This document shows positions 1 to 6,864 of a stretch of 64,000 nt of DNA, one piece after another. Positions within the stretch are counted from its first letter, which is position 1; each line of letters starts with the position of its first letter. Below the pieces are notes generated by a model. That model did no database searches. It worked only from the letters and a program-made list of their open reading frames with translations, and was not told the DNA's origin. The DNA comes from an uncultured Prevotellaceae bacterium (GTDB taxonomy: Bacteria > Bacteroidota > Bacteroidia > Bacteroidales > Bacteroidaceae): assembly GCA_900316505.1 (NCBI GenBank), contig ONDH01000021.1, positions 1-64,000 on the forward strand, in the 5' to 3' direction. The position numbers and the translations under genes were made by a program.

Positions 1-99
1 AATATAAAAAAACATGATCTTTTTATCTATTTTTATTTGTTTTTATCTATTTTTCTTTCGGCGCCAACGGCGCAACTTCTTATACCGAACTCACGTTAA

Positions 100-207
100 T
101 ATACTCGCTTCTGCGTCAAGGCTATACTCGCTCGTGCTTAAGAGGTATTCTCACTTCTGCTTAAGGGCTATTCTCAATCCTGTGTAAGGGCTATCCTCAA
201 AGGGTAT
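100..207. repeat. 23-bp-period imperfect tandem repeat
   Basis: Four consecutive 23-bp units begin at 100, 123, 146 and 169, each starting TATNCTC and most ending TTAAGGGC or similar, with a partial fifth unit from 192. Units differ at several positions, so the array is old or under weak constraint. There are no unique spacers between units, so it is not a CRISPR array. Function unknown. Confidence 0.8.
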
Positions 208-221
208 GTTTACGCTGCGCT

Positions 222-249
222 AAATGATAAATGACAAATGATAAATGAT
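222..249. repeat. 7-bp tandem array (AAATGAT type, 4 copies)
   Basis: Four adjacent heptamers, AAATGAT with one AAATGAC, run from 222 to 249. This is one of several arrays in the window with the same 7-bp period but different sequence. Unlike most of the others it is not next to a recognisable promoter or start codon. Confidence 0.75.
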
Positions 250-636
250 GAAGAAATTCACACTGAAAGCAGATGGCGGAAAGAACGCCTCGCACGGCGT
301 GAGGAAGGAGTGCCCAATGGGCCAAAATCATGCAAATCTATTCTCAAACAAATATTTTAACGTCAGTTCGGTATAAAAGAAAATGCTTTATTGCGGCAAG
401 CCGCCGAAAGAAAAATATAAAAAAACAGGTGAAAATATAAAAAAACATGATCTTTTTCTTTCGGCGCCAACGGCGCAACTTCTTTTACCGAACTCACGTT
501 ATTTTATAGAGAAAAAGAATAAAAGCAGCCAAGGATTACCTGTTTGGCGACACATAAACATTGGTACGATTGGCAATATGACATGGAGAAATCACACTAT
601 TTTTCCTTTCATGATGGATAATTCATAATTATTGCG

Positions 637-644
637 TAACTTTG
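637..644 (+). promoter_or_regulatory. grpE-dnaJ promoter, -7 box TAACTTTG
   Basis: TAACTTTG followed by C fits the Bacteroidetes -7 consensus TAnnTTTG. It lies about 110 bases before the grpE start. No clear TTTG -33 box is seen at the usual 19-20 bp spacing, so strength or activator dependence is unknown. Confidence 0.6.
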
Positions 645-672
645 CAGCGAAATTAATTTTCGGGATAGCAGG

Positions 673-721
673 TGACACAATGTCATACGAATGCCAGAGT
701 TTCATGCACTGGCATTATTTT
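673..721 (+). promoter_or_regulatory. Two hairpins in the grpE 5' leader
   Basis: Just after the predicted transcription start are a small hairpin (TGACA-CAA-TGTCA, 673-685) and a stronger one (AATGCCAG ... CTGGCATT, 690-716) followed by ATTTTT. The second has the shape of an intrinsic terminator placed before the gene, which suggests attenuation or a short leader RNA. This is inferred from shape only. Confidence 0.45.
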
Positions 722-752
722 TGTGAGTAGTATGAATAAAAATCATTGAATT

Positions 753-1340
753 ATGGATAAAGAGATAAAGAACGAGGAAGTTAACGAGGAAACCGTTAAC
801 GAGAATGTGGAGGAGCAGGAAACGGCTGCCGAGGAGCAGACGGATGCTGCTGATACTCAGAAAGAAGAAAAGAAGGAACTGACTCCTGAGGAGAAAATTG
901 CTGAGCTGGAGAAGCAAGTGGAGGATCTGAAGAATCAGCAATTGTACAAGGTGGCAGAGTTTGACAATTTCCGCAAGCGTGTGATGCAGGAGAAGGCTGA
1001 CCTCATCAAGAATGGCGGCGCCAAGGTCATCACTACCCTTCTGCCTATCATCGACGACTTGGAACGTGCACAGCAGAACATGGACAATTATGAGGATGTG
1101 GAGGCTGTGAAGGAGGGACTGAATCTCATCATCGACAAGTTTTTCAAGCTCCTGGCACAAGAGGGCCTGAAGAAGATGGATGTGGTTGGTCAACCTTTCG
1201 ACAGCGACCTGCACGAGGCTATTGCCATGGTGCCCGGACAACCCGACGAGCAGAAAGGCAAGGTGATGGACTGCCTGACAGCTGGATACACATTGAACGA
1301 CAAAGTAATCCGCTACGCAAAAGTGGCTGTGGCAGAATAA
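753..1340 (+). CDS. grpE: Nucleotide exchange factor GrpE
   Basis: GrpE drives ADP release from DnaK in the Hsp70 chaperone cycle in the cytoplasm. The 195-residue product has the family layout: a highly acidic, Glu-rich N-terminal tail (about 1-45), a long coiled-coil helix (about 46-110, with DNFRKR near residue 71), and a C-terminal beta domain that binds the DnaK ATPase domain (VGQPFDSDLHEAIA region near 145-155). Length is normal. It is followed 45 bases later by dnaJ in the same direction, so the two form a co-chaperone operon; dnaK is not in the window. The ATG at 753 is the only start that gives the usual acidic tail. Confidence 0.97.
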   Translation: MDKEIKNEEVNEETVNENVEEQETAAEEQTDAADTQKEEKKELTPEEKIAELEKQVEDLKNQQLYKVAEFDNFRKRVMQEKADLIKNGGAKVITTLLPIIDDLERAQQNMDNYEDVEAVKEGLNLIIDKFFKLLAQEGLKKMDVVGQPFDSDLHEAIAMVPGQPDEQKGKVMDCLTAGYTLNDKVIRYAKVAVAE

Positions 1341-1364
1341 CCAGCCCATGCGCTGGGCGTTTTT
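1341..1364 (+). terminator. Terminator-like hairpin between grpE and dnaJ
   Basis: Immediately after the grpE stop, GCCCA-TGCGC-TGGGC (with CCAGC/GCTGG as an alternative pairing) is followed by GTTTTTC. It would reduce read-through into dnaJ, setting more GrpE than DnaJ. The stem is short, so termination is probably partial. Confidence 0.5.
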
Positions 1365-1385
1365 CATTTTCAATAGATTTAGAAA

Positions 1386-2558
1386 GTGGCGAAAAGAGAT
1401 TATTACGAGGTGCTGGGAGTGTCGAAGACGGCTTCCGACGATGAGATAAAGAAGGCCTATAAGAAGATGGCCATCAAGTATCACCCTGACCGTAATCCGG
1501 GTGACAAACAGGCAGAAGAGAAGTTCAAGGAAGCTGCCGAGGCATACGATGTGCTGCGTGACCCGCAGAAGCGTCAGCGTTATGACCAGTTCGGTCCTGA
1601 TGCGTTTGGACCTGGTGCTGGCGGTTTCGGTGGCGGACAGGGCATGTCGATGGATGACATCTTCAGCATGTTCGGCGACATCTTCGGTGGCGGTGGCTTC
1701 GGAAGTGGCTTCAGCGGCTTCGGTGGCGGCTTTGGCGGTGGAGGTCAGCACAGAAAGCCGGTCTATAAAGGTCAGGACTTGCGCATGCGCATTGAGCTGG
1801 ATTTGAACGACATCGTGAATGGTGTGACGAAGAAGTTCAATGTGCGCACCGACATCACTTGCCCTCACTGCAACGGTTCGGGTTCGGAAGATGGGCAGGA
1901 AACGACTTGCGGCACTTGTAAGGGACAGGGCGTGGTGTATAAGACTCGTCAGACCATGCTGGGCATCATGCAGACTCAAACAGTGTGTGACACCTGTCAT
2001 GGTGAAGGCACTGTCATCAAGAATAAATGTAAGCACTGTAACGGTGAAGGCATCGTGAAGGGTGAGAAGCAAGTGGAAGTGGAACTGCCTGCCGGACTTG
2101 TGGAGGGATATGCGTATAACTTCCAAGGGAAAGGTGGTGCCGGACGTCGGAATGGCGTGAATGGCGACTTGCAGATTCTCGTCCATGAGAAACCGCATCC
2201 AGAACTGATGCGCGATGGTGTTGACCTTGTCTATAACCTCCTGTTGACCATTCCACAGGCTGTGTTGGGTACATCACTTGAAGTGCCCACACATGACGGC
2301 AAGGCAAAAATCACCATTCCTGCGGGAACACAACCGGGAACGGTGTTGAGGCTGAAGAACAAGGGCATCCCCGACATCAACAGCTATGGTGGTCAACGTG
2401 GCGATGAAATCATCAACATCTCTGTCTATATGCCTGAAACGCTCACCAAAGAGGAGCGCCAAGCCATCGAGACACTTGCCGGTGGTGACAACATCAAACC
2501 TTCGACCAGCATCAAGGACAAAATCTTCAGTCATTTCAGAGCATATTTCAAGAAATAA
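1386..2558 (+). CDS. dnaJ: Chaperone protein DnaJ (Hsp40)
   Basis: DnaJ delivers unfolded proteins to DnaK and stimulates its ATPase. The 390-residue protein is a full type I Hsp40. It has a J domain at about 4-68 with the HPD motif at 33-35, a Gly/Phe-rich linker at about 75-120, four CxxCxGxG zinc repeats at about 159-222 ([32 protein letters not shown]), and the C-terminal substrate-binding domains. The start is GTG at 1386, which gives the canonical [12 protein letters not shown]. It lies in one operon with grpE and is followed by a strong terminator at 2625. Confidence 0.98.
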   Translation: MAKRDYYEVLGVSKTASDDEIKKAYKKMAIKYHPDRNPGDKQAEEKFKEAAEAYDVLRDPQKRQRYDQFGPDAFGPGAGGFGGGQGMSMDDIFSMFGDIFGGGGFGSGFSGFGGGFGGGGQHRKPVYKGQDLRMRIELDLNDIVNGVTKKFNVRTDITCPHCNGSGSEDGQETTCGTCKGQGVVYKTRQTMLGIMQTQTVCDTCHGEGTVIKNKCKHCNGEGIVKGEKQVEVELPAGLVEGYAYNFQGKGGAGRRNGVNGDLQILVHEKPHPELMRDGVDLVYNLLLTIPQAVLGTSLEVPTHDGKAKITIPAGTQPGTVLRLKNKGIPDINSYGGQRGDEIINISVYMPETLTKEERQAIETLAGGDNIKPSTSIKDKIFSHFRAYFKK

Positions 2559-2624
2559 ATGAAAGAATGAGGGAATGGTTGTTTCCCTTGCTGGCTACTG
2601 AAATTAAGTATTCAAGATAAAAAG

Positions 2625-2665
2625 AAGGGTATCAATTAACGGAATTTGTTAGTTGATACCCTTTT
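2625..2665 (+). terminator. Intrinsic terminator after dnaJ
   Basis: A 16-bp stem with one G-U pair (arms 2625-2640 and 2648-2663, core AAGGGTATCAA / TTGATACCCTT) is followed by TTTTG. A second small hairpin (ATGTGAT-GAA-ATCACAT, 2667-2683) follows. This ends the grpE-dnaJ transcript. Confidence 0.85.
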
Positions 2666-2692
2666 GATGTGATGAAATCACATGTTTTAGGT

Positions 2693-2890
2693 ATTGTGGG
2701 GCATGGGAAATGTGCGTAACTTTGCACCGGATTTGAAAATGTTATACAGCATTGTATTTCGAATCTTTACTCATAATAATAAACCCGTGTCGTGAGACAC
2801 AGCTATTCAGAATTACGTAAACCATAAAATGTTAGAGGCTTAAAAGACCGCTTCTCTTGTCCGTGAGGTACATGGGAAGCGGTTTCTCTT
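2693..2890 (+). ncRNA. Candidate small RNA with its own promoter and terminator
   Basis: The 355-base gap after dnaJ holds a promoter (ATTG at 2693-2696, 20 bases, TAACTTTG at 2717-2724) but no gene on the same strand. The region then holds a compact hairpin GTGTC-GTGA-GACAC (2787-2800) and a final stem ACCGCTTC / GAAGCGGT (2847-2883) followed by a U-rich TTCTCTTT. The next gene lies on the other strand, so the transcript would be non-coding. A similar promoter and a GTCGTGAGA loop recur at 53946-54051. Not matched to a known family. Confidence 0.4.
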
Positions 2891-2913
2891 TGTTGGTGAT
2901 GGGTGTGGAATGC

Positions 2914-3765
2914 TTATCGGTACTGAATGTCACGAATGTCATGACGTCCGACAAACCGGCTCATATCGACATTGCCTCGTATGCCACGCACAGAACCTGT
3001 AGCAGAATATTGCCAAAGAACGTAATCGTTGTCGTCGTAGAGGTCTGGCTCGATGAAGGAATAGGCGGCAATGAAGAATTTGTAAGCACGCAGTCGTGAA
3101 TTGCCGTGAATGTGCTTGTTGTAGAAGTTCTTACCTGTATAGATGATGGGCTTCTTGCCAAATTCCTTTTCGAGGAGTTCGCAGAATTCAAGGAGGCGTG
3201 ACTGCAACACCGCATCGGACACTCCGTTGGTGGTCTCTATATCAACAACCGGCAAGAGGTCTTGGCGCCGGGTTTCAACACGTGACATGAAGTTGTCGAA
3301 CTGTCCCCTTGCGGAGAGTTGTGGACGGAAAAAATGATAGCTGCCCACTTTGAGCCCCACACGCTTGCACTCATTGAAATTGTAGCGGTAAGTGTCATCC
3401 ACATTGCCAGTACCTTCTGTGGCTTTCAGATAGACATAAGTGACTTTCGTGTCGCGCGCCACTTCGTCCCAATTGATGCGCCCTTGATAGTGGCTCACAT
3501 CAATGCCATGCGCCCCACTCCCTCCTGTGCCTTTTCCTCGTGTTGCAACTGGCTGGTTGACGAACGATGGCATCTCCAATGGTTTGGGATGGCGATCGGG
3601 ACGAGCTTTCGATGCAACAGGGTCTGGCTGAATATCCACCACTACGGTCTCCACATGTTTAGTTTTCTTCGGTTTGTCCTTCTTCTGGGCATACAATGTG
3701 CATGCACAGAAAGATACGATTATGGTCAGTAATATATATATGTACGCGCGATTAACGTTTATCAT
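2914..3765 (-). CDS. Glycoside hydrolase family 25 lysozyme-like protein
   Basis: GH25 enzymes cut the beta-1,4 link between N-acetylmuramic acid and N-acetylglucosamine in peptidoglycan. The 283-residue product starts with a signal-like segment (MINVNRAYIYILLTIIVSF), then a basic linker, and the GH25 domain from about residue 85. The domain has GIDVSHYQGRINWDEV with the conserved Asp, the YVYLKATEG strand, and VVDIETTNG holding the catalytic acid pair. Signal peptide plus domain suggests secretion to the periplasm or cell surface. A longer frame to 3870 exists, but the promoter -7 box TACATTTG (3787-3794, minus strand) lies inside it, so the internal ATG at 3765 is preferred. Confidence 0.88.
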   Translation of the reverse strand: MINVNRAYIYILLTIIVSFCACTLYAQKKDKPKKTKHVETVVVDIQPDPVASKARPDRHPKPLEMPSFVNQPVATRGKGTGGSGAHGIDVSHYQGRINWDEVARDTKVTYVYLKATEGTGNVDDTYRYNFNECKRVGLKVGSYHFFRPQLSARGQFDNFMSRVETRRQDLLPVVDIETTNGVSDAVLQSRLLEFCELLEKEFGKKPIIYTGKNFYNKHIHGNSRLRAYKFFIAAYSFIEPDLYDDNDYVLWQYSATGSVRGIRGNVDMSRFVGRHDIRDIQYR

Positions 3766-3786
3766 GTGCTTATGAAAATTTGAGTA

Positions 3787-3794
3787 CAAATGTA
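3787..3794 (-). promoter_or_regulatory. Promoter -7 box of the GH25 gene
   Basis: TACATTTG on the minus strand fits TAnnTTTG and lies about 22 bases before the chosen ATG at 3765, which decides that start. Confidence 0.6.
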
Positions 3795-3889
3795 GTCTTT
3801 TTCGTTCTAATTCGCAACTATTCACGAAAGTCTTAACTTTTTTAATGATTTTAAAGACTAAAAATGGCACTCATATCACAAATAATGAC

Positions 3890-3897
3890 TAATTTTG
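3890..3897 (+). promoter_or_regulatory. Promoter -7 box of the Nudix gene
   Basis: TAATTTTG (TAnnTTTG) lies 24 bases before the ATG at 3921, giving a very short leader. No clear -33 box was seen. Confidence 0.5.
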
Positions 3898-3920
3898 GCG
3901 CAAATTTGTAAAATATACGC

Positions 3921-4751
3921 ATGGAAGGGCAAGCAACATATTGGTTTGTGTTCATCGGCAACGCGTTGTTGCTGGAACATGACGACAGCGGTTATCATGT
4001 ACCATGTATGACGGAAGCACCATTCCCCTTGAAAGAGTGGACTCCACGCCAAGAATTGCCACCCTTGAACGGCCACCCCTGTATGGCTTACAGCCTGAAC
4101 ACGCCACCAACCGACATGAAGGGCATGGTGACAGTGGGACTCCGAGAGTCGTGGGCATTGCTTCCGAGAGCGTTCTACAATGTGGCAGGCAAGGCATCAG
4201 AACTGCTCTACTGGGATTCCAACACACGATATTGTGGTGTGTGTGGCGCTCCGATGAAACGTGCCACCACCATCAGCAAGCAATGCACGAACTGCGGGAA
4301 GGAAGTGTGGCCACAAGTCAGCCCCGCCATCATTGTGAGAATAAGACGCGGAGATGATATCCTGCTGGTGCATGCGAAGAATTTCAGACGCAGCGAGATG
4401 TATGGGCTGGTGGCTGGATTTGTGGAGACAGGAGAAACATTGGAGCAGTGCGTGAAACGGGAAGTGGCAGAAGAAGTGGGATTGGAAATCAAGAACATAC
4501 GCTATTTCGGGAGTCAGCCTTGGCCCTACCCTTGTGGCATCATGATTGGTTTCACAGCTGATTATGTGAAAGGCGAGGTGCATGTGCAAGAGGAGGAACT
4601 GAGCAATGCCGGTTGGTTCAACCGTGACCATCTGCCCCCCATTCCCGACAAGATGTCGATAGCCAGAAAATTGATTGACGACTATATAGAAGAAGAGAGA
4701 CCTGACAAAGAAAAAGAAGTTCAACAATCAACTAAAACCGAAAAGAAATGA
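3921..4751 (+). CDS. nudC: NAD(+) diphosphatase, NudC-type Nudix hydrolase
   Basis: NudC hydrolyses NAD(H) to NMN(H) and AMP and, in other bacteria, removes NAD caps from RNA. The 276-residue protein has an N-terminal NUDIX-like domain, a four-Cys zinc ribbon (CGVCGAP ... CTNCGKE, about residues 105-130), and a complete Nudix box starting GFVETGETLEQC and ending REVAEEVGLEI (about 165-190). The SQPWPYP motif that follows is the NudC signature separating it from other Nudix enzymes. The basic C-terminal tail overlaps the start of the next gene by four bases (ATGA), so the two are translationally coupled. Confidence 0.93.
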   Translation: MEGQATYWFVFIGNALLLEHDDSGYHVPCMTEAPFPLKEWTPRQELPPLNGHPCMAYSLNTPPTDMKGMVTVGLRESWALLPRAFYNVAGKASELLYWDSNTRYCGVCGAPMKRATTISKQCTNCGKEVWPQVSPAIIVRIRRGDDILLVHAKNFRRSEMYGLVAGFVETGETLEQCVKREVAEEVGLEIKNIRYFGSQPWPYPCGIMIGFTADYVKGEVHVQEEELSNAGWFNRDHLPPIPDKMSIARKLIDDYIEEERPDKEKEVQQSTKTEKK

Positions 4752-5497
4752 AAAAGAATCAAATCACATGTTTGACATTAGCTACAGCACTGTTGGTAAG
4801 CAGCTGCACCAGTTCTTATCAAGCTGCTGGCGGAGTGACAGGTGCTATGATTGGCAGTCATGTTGGTGGTGCTGTAGGCGCTTTGGCAGGTCATGGTCAT
4901 TTCCATGGCAGAAATGCTGCTTTGGGCAGCCTCATCGGCATGGGTATCGGAGCCATTCTTGGTGTGGGCATTACATCACAAATTGAAGAGCAGGAACGTG
5001 CTGAGTCACGTCGATATGAAGATCATCGCCGTTCAGAGGGAAATGTCCAGTATGACGGATATGAAAATGACAATGTGGGCTATCAGACCAGTGGTGGCTA
5101 TCAAGGTGGTCAGGACAATCCTGGTTACCATATCAGCAAGAGCAGTAACACGCCTGTCGCCTCGTCTGTATTGAGCATTTCCGAACTCACCTACATGGAC
5201 ACAGATGGCAATGGCTATATCTCTAAAGGTGAGACAATTGAAGTGGAAGGATACATCACCAACACCTCCAATTCTGTCTTGCGTGACATCGTCATTCATC
5301 TGGACGTGAATGACAATAAAGCTTTCAGTGTTTCGCCTTCACTCACCACGACTTTACAGCCAGGTCAGAAGATTCGCTATACAGGACGTGTTCATTGCAT
5401 CCGTACGCGCAAGGTTGAGTCGTTAGGCATCAATCTGAACACTGATTATGCAGGAAAGACTTACTCCAGCAATAGTCTTTTCTTGGGAGTGAAATAA
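4748..5497 (+). CDS. Glycine-zipper outer-membrane lipoprotein, function unknown
   Basis: The 249-residue product begins with a lipoprotein signal (hydrophobic stretch ending LLVSSC, Cys near residue 20). A Gly/Ala-rich segment at about 28-75 (GGVTGAMIGSHVGGAVGALAG) resembles the glycine-zipper 2TM region of SlyB/Rick-17-kDa type lipoproteins. A polar linker follows, and then a beta-rich domain with an EF-hand-like DTDGNGYISKGE loop (near 155) and an Ig-like, DUF11-type fold. It would be anchored in the outer membrane facing the periplasm. The start overlaps nudC. The Ca-loop assignment is from motif shape only. Confidence 0.75.
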   Translation: MKKNQITCLTLATALLVSSCTSSYQAAGGVTGAMIGSHVGGAVGALAGHGHFHGRNAALGSLIGMGIGAILGVGITSQIEEQERAESRRYEDHRRSEGNVQYDGYENDNVGYQTSGGYQGGQDNPGYHISKSSNTPVASSVLSISELTYMDTDGNGYISKGETIEVEGYITNTSNSVLRDIVIHLDVNDNKAFSVSPSLTTTLQPGQKIRYTGRVHCIRTRKVESLGINLNTDYAGKTYSSNSLFLGVK

Positions 5498-5511
5498 AAA
5501 GTTGAATATCT

Positions 5512-5943
5512 TTAGACCTCTGTGGTGGGCAAGTCGAAAAATGACAGTCTGCCGTTACGAATAGGGAAGGTAATGTCGACACGACCTCTTACCTTCTTTT
5601 TTCCTGATGTGGCAGGTTTGAATTTCATCTTTTTGCACACCTTAACTGCTTCTGCATCAAGACTCTTCGTCAATGAACGAACGACTTGTGCATCCTCCAC
5701 ATTTCCCTTGGTATTGACAATCACAGCGACAACAATTCTGCCATCCACTTTCTCTTTCACTTGAGGTTGCTTGAAATTCTTCATCAGATAAGCTTTAACA
5801 GCCTCTTCCCCACCCTTGTATGAAGGTGGAACAACCCGTTCCCGCCTCTGTTCAGTTTGTTGACGAGGTGGAAAGTCGAAGAAAAATTGAGCCTTTGCCG
5901 AGGCTGTCGAAAGAAGAAGTAACAGCAGGATGAAATGTCGCAT
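5512..5943 (-). CDS. TonB C-terminal domain protein (energy transducer-like)
   Basis: TonB proteins couple the inner-membrane proton gradient to outer-membrane transporters. This 143-residue product has an N-terminal hydrophobic stretch that reads as a cleavable signal (ends ASAKAQ) and a TonB_C domain over about residues 45-130 (GGEEAVKAYLMKNFKQP, VDGRIVVAVIVNTKGNVEDAQVVRS, FKPATSGKKKVRGRVDITFP). The usual proline-rich spacer and ExbB/D-contacting transmembrane anchor are missing. It may therefore be a periplasmic TonB-like partner rather than a full transducer. It converges on the preceding lipoprotein gene with 14 bases between them. Confidence 0.8.
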   Translation of the reverse strand: MRHFILLLLLLSTASAKAQFFFDFPPRQQTEQRRERVVPPSYKGGEEAVKAYLMKNFKQPQVKEKVDGRIVVAVIVNTKGNVEDAQVVRSLTKSLDAEAVKVCKKMKFKPATSGKKKVRGRVDITFPIRNGRLSFFDLPTTEV

Positions 5944-5971
5944 AATAATACGGTTTTGATGTTTGCGGGTT

Positions 5972-5979
5972 CAAAATTA
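5972..5979 (-). promoter_or_regulatory. Promoter -7 box of the TonB-domain gene
   Basis: TAATTTTG on the minus strand fits TAnnTTTG and lies 29 bases before the ATG at 5943. Confidence 0.5.
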
Positions 5980-6064
5980 GTGGAAAGTTTTCTATCTGGC
6001 AAGAAAATTATTCGGAAAGATAGAAAAAAATCCATTTCTTTCATCTTGTGTCGGAAGAAATGTC

Positions 6065-6072
6065 TAACTTTG
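6065..6072 (+). promoter_or_regulatory. purH promoter, -7 box TAACTTTG
   Basis: TAACTTTG followed by C fits the Bacteroidetes -7 consensus. The leader to the ATG at 6222 is about 140 bases long and contains a perfect 14-bp palindrome TGTGTGC-GCACACA at 6104-6117, a possible operator or hairpin. The remaining leader shows nothing recognisable. Confidence 0.5.
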
Positions 6073-6221
6073 CATTTCGTAAGGACAAAAGTCATGAATT
6101 AGTTGTGTGCGCACACATATGCACACTCATGGCGAGAGAGAATTGAATGATTGGGGCTACTAACAGCTTACAACAACAAGAATCAATAAGTTTATAACCA
6201 ATAAAATTTAGGACAGAAAAA

Positions 6222-6815
6222 ATGGCTGACGCAAAGAAGATCAAGACCGCGCTCGTGTCGGTGTTCCACAAGGATGGACTTGACGAGCTGCTTGCAGAAC
6301 TGAACAAAAACGGAGTGAAATTCCTTTCTACAGGAGGTACACAAGCTTTCATCGAGGGACTTGGCTATCCTTGCCAAAAGGTGGAAGACCTGACAACATA
6401 CCCATCCATCTTGGGCGGACGTGTAAAGACACTTCACCCCAAAGTGTTCGGTGGCATCTTGGGACGTCGCGAATTGGAAAGCGACCAGCAGGAAATGGCC
6501 AAGTATGAGATTCCAGAGATTGACCTTGTCATCGTTGACCTCTACCCCTTCGAGGAGACTGTGGCATCAACCAATGACGAGTCAGCCATCATCGAAAAGA
6601 TTGATATTGGTGGCATTTCACTCATCCGTGCAGCAGCCAAGAACTTCAACGATGTTGTGATTGTGCCCAGCAAGGCTGAATACAAGCCTTTGCTTGATAT
6701 TGTGAAGGCACAGGGTGCAGAAACCACCAAGGCACAGCGCAAGCAGTTTGCAGAACGCGCTTTCGCCACTTCCAGCCATTACGACACAGCCATTCATGCC
6801 TATTTTGCAAAATAA
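6222..6815 (+). CDS. purH: IMP cyclohydrolase (PurH N-terminal domain only)
   Basis: The last step of purine synthesis closes FAICAR to IMP. The 197-residue product matches only the N-terminal MGS-like IMP cyclohydrolase half of bifunctional PurH. It has KTALVSVFHKDGLDELLAEL, the FLSTGGTQAFIEG phosphate-binding region, PSILGGRVKTLHPKVFGGIL, IDLVIVDLYPFEE, IEKIDIGGISLIRAAAKNF, and SSHYDTAIHAYF. The stop falls at the normal domain boundary, about residue 197, with no AICAR transformylase domain after it in any frame, so it reads as a real single-domain gene rather than a fresh truncation. Transformylase must be encoded elsewhere. It is followed 49 bases later by mreB. Confidence 0.9.
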   Translation: MADAKKIKTALVSVFHKDGLDELLAELNKNGVKFLSTGGTQAFIEGLGYPCQKVEDLTTYPSILGGRVKTLHPKVFGGILGRRELESDQQEMAKYEIPEIDLVIVDLYPFEETVASTNDESAIIEKIDIGGISLIRAAAKNFNDVVIVPSKAEYKPLLDIVKAQGAETTKAQRKQFAERAFATSSHYDTAIHAYFAK

Positions 6816-6828
6816 AAGTGAGAAGATT

Positions 6829-6860
6829 TGTACATTGTAAATTGACAAATTGTAAATAAA
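6829..6860. repeat. 7-bp-period repeat before mreB
   Basis: Degenerate heptamers of the type TTGTAAA/TTGACAA fill the gap between purH and mreB and end five bases before the mreB ATG. Similar units, partly in reverse complement, recur before ileS at 38765-38898. Confidence 0.5.
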
Positions 6861-6864
6861 GGTT

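Larger units (their letters stand above)
1..752. other. Repeat-rich intergenic region upstream of grpE
   Basis: No credible gene is visible. Two similar blocks (about 1-100 and 421-510) share AT-rich sequence followed by a small GC hairpin (GCGCC-AAC-GGCGC) and a tail ending in ACCGAACTCACGTTA. Between them lie a 23-bp tandem array, a 7-bp array, and small hairpins near 288-330. An open frame of 81 codons at 383-628 runs through the second repeat block and has no recognisable protein features, so it was not called. The right end carries the grpE promoter and leader. Confidence 0.7.

Noticed and set aside
100..207. Possible CRISPR array
   Set aside because: The 23-bp units are directly adjacent with no spacers and no cas genes are present.
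383..628. 81-codon frame before grpE
   Set aside because: It runs through a dispersed repeat block, lacks protein-like composition, and ends in the grpE promoter region.
702..2198. Long 498-codon open frame on the minus strand
   Set aside because: It is fully antisense to grpE and dnaJ, has low-complexity Leu/His-rich sequence and no family features; it is a shadow of the coding strand.
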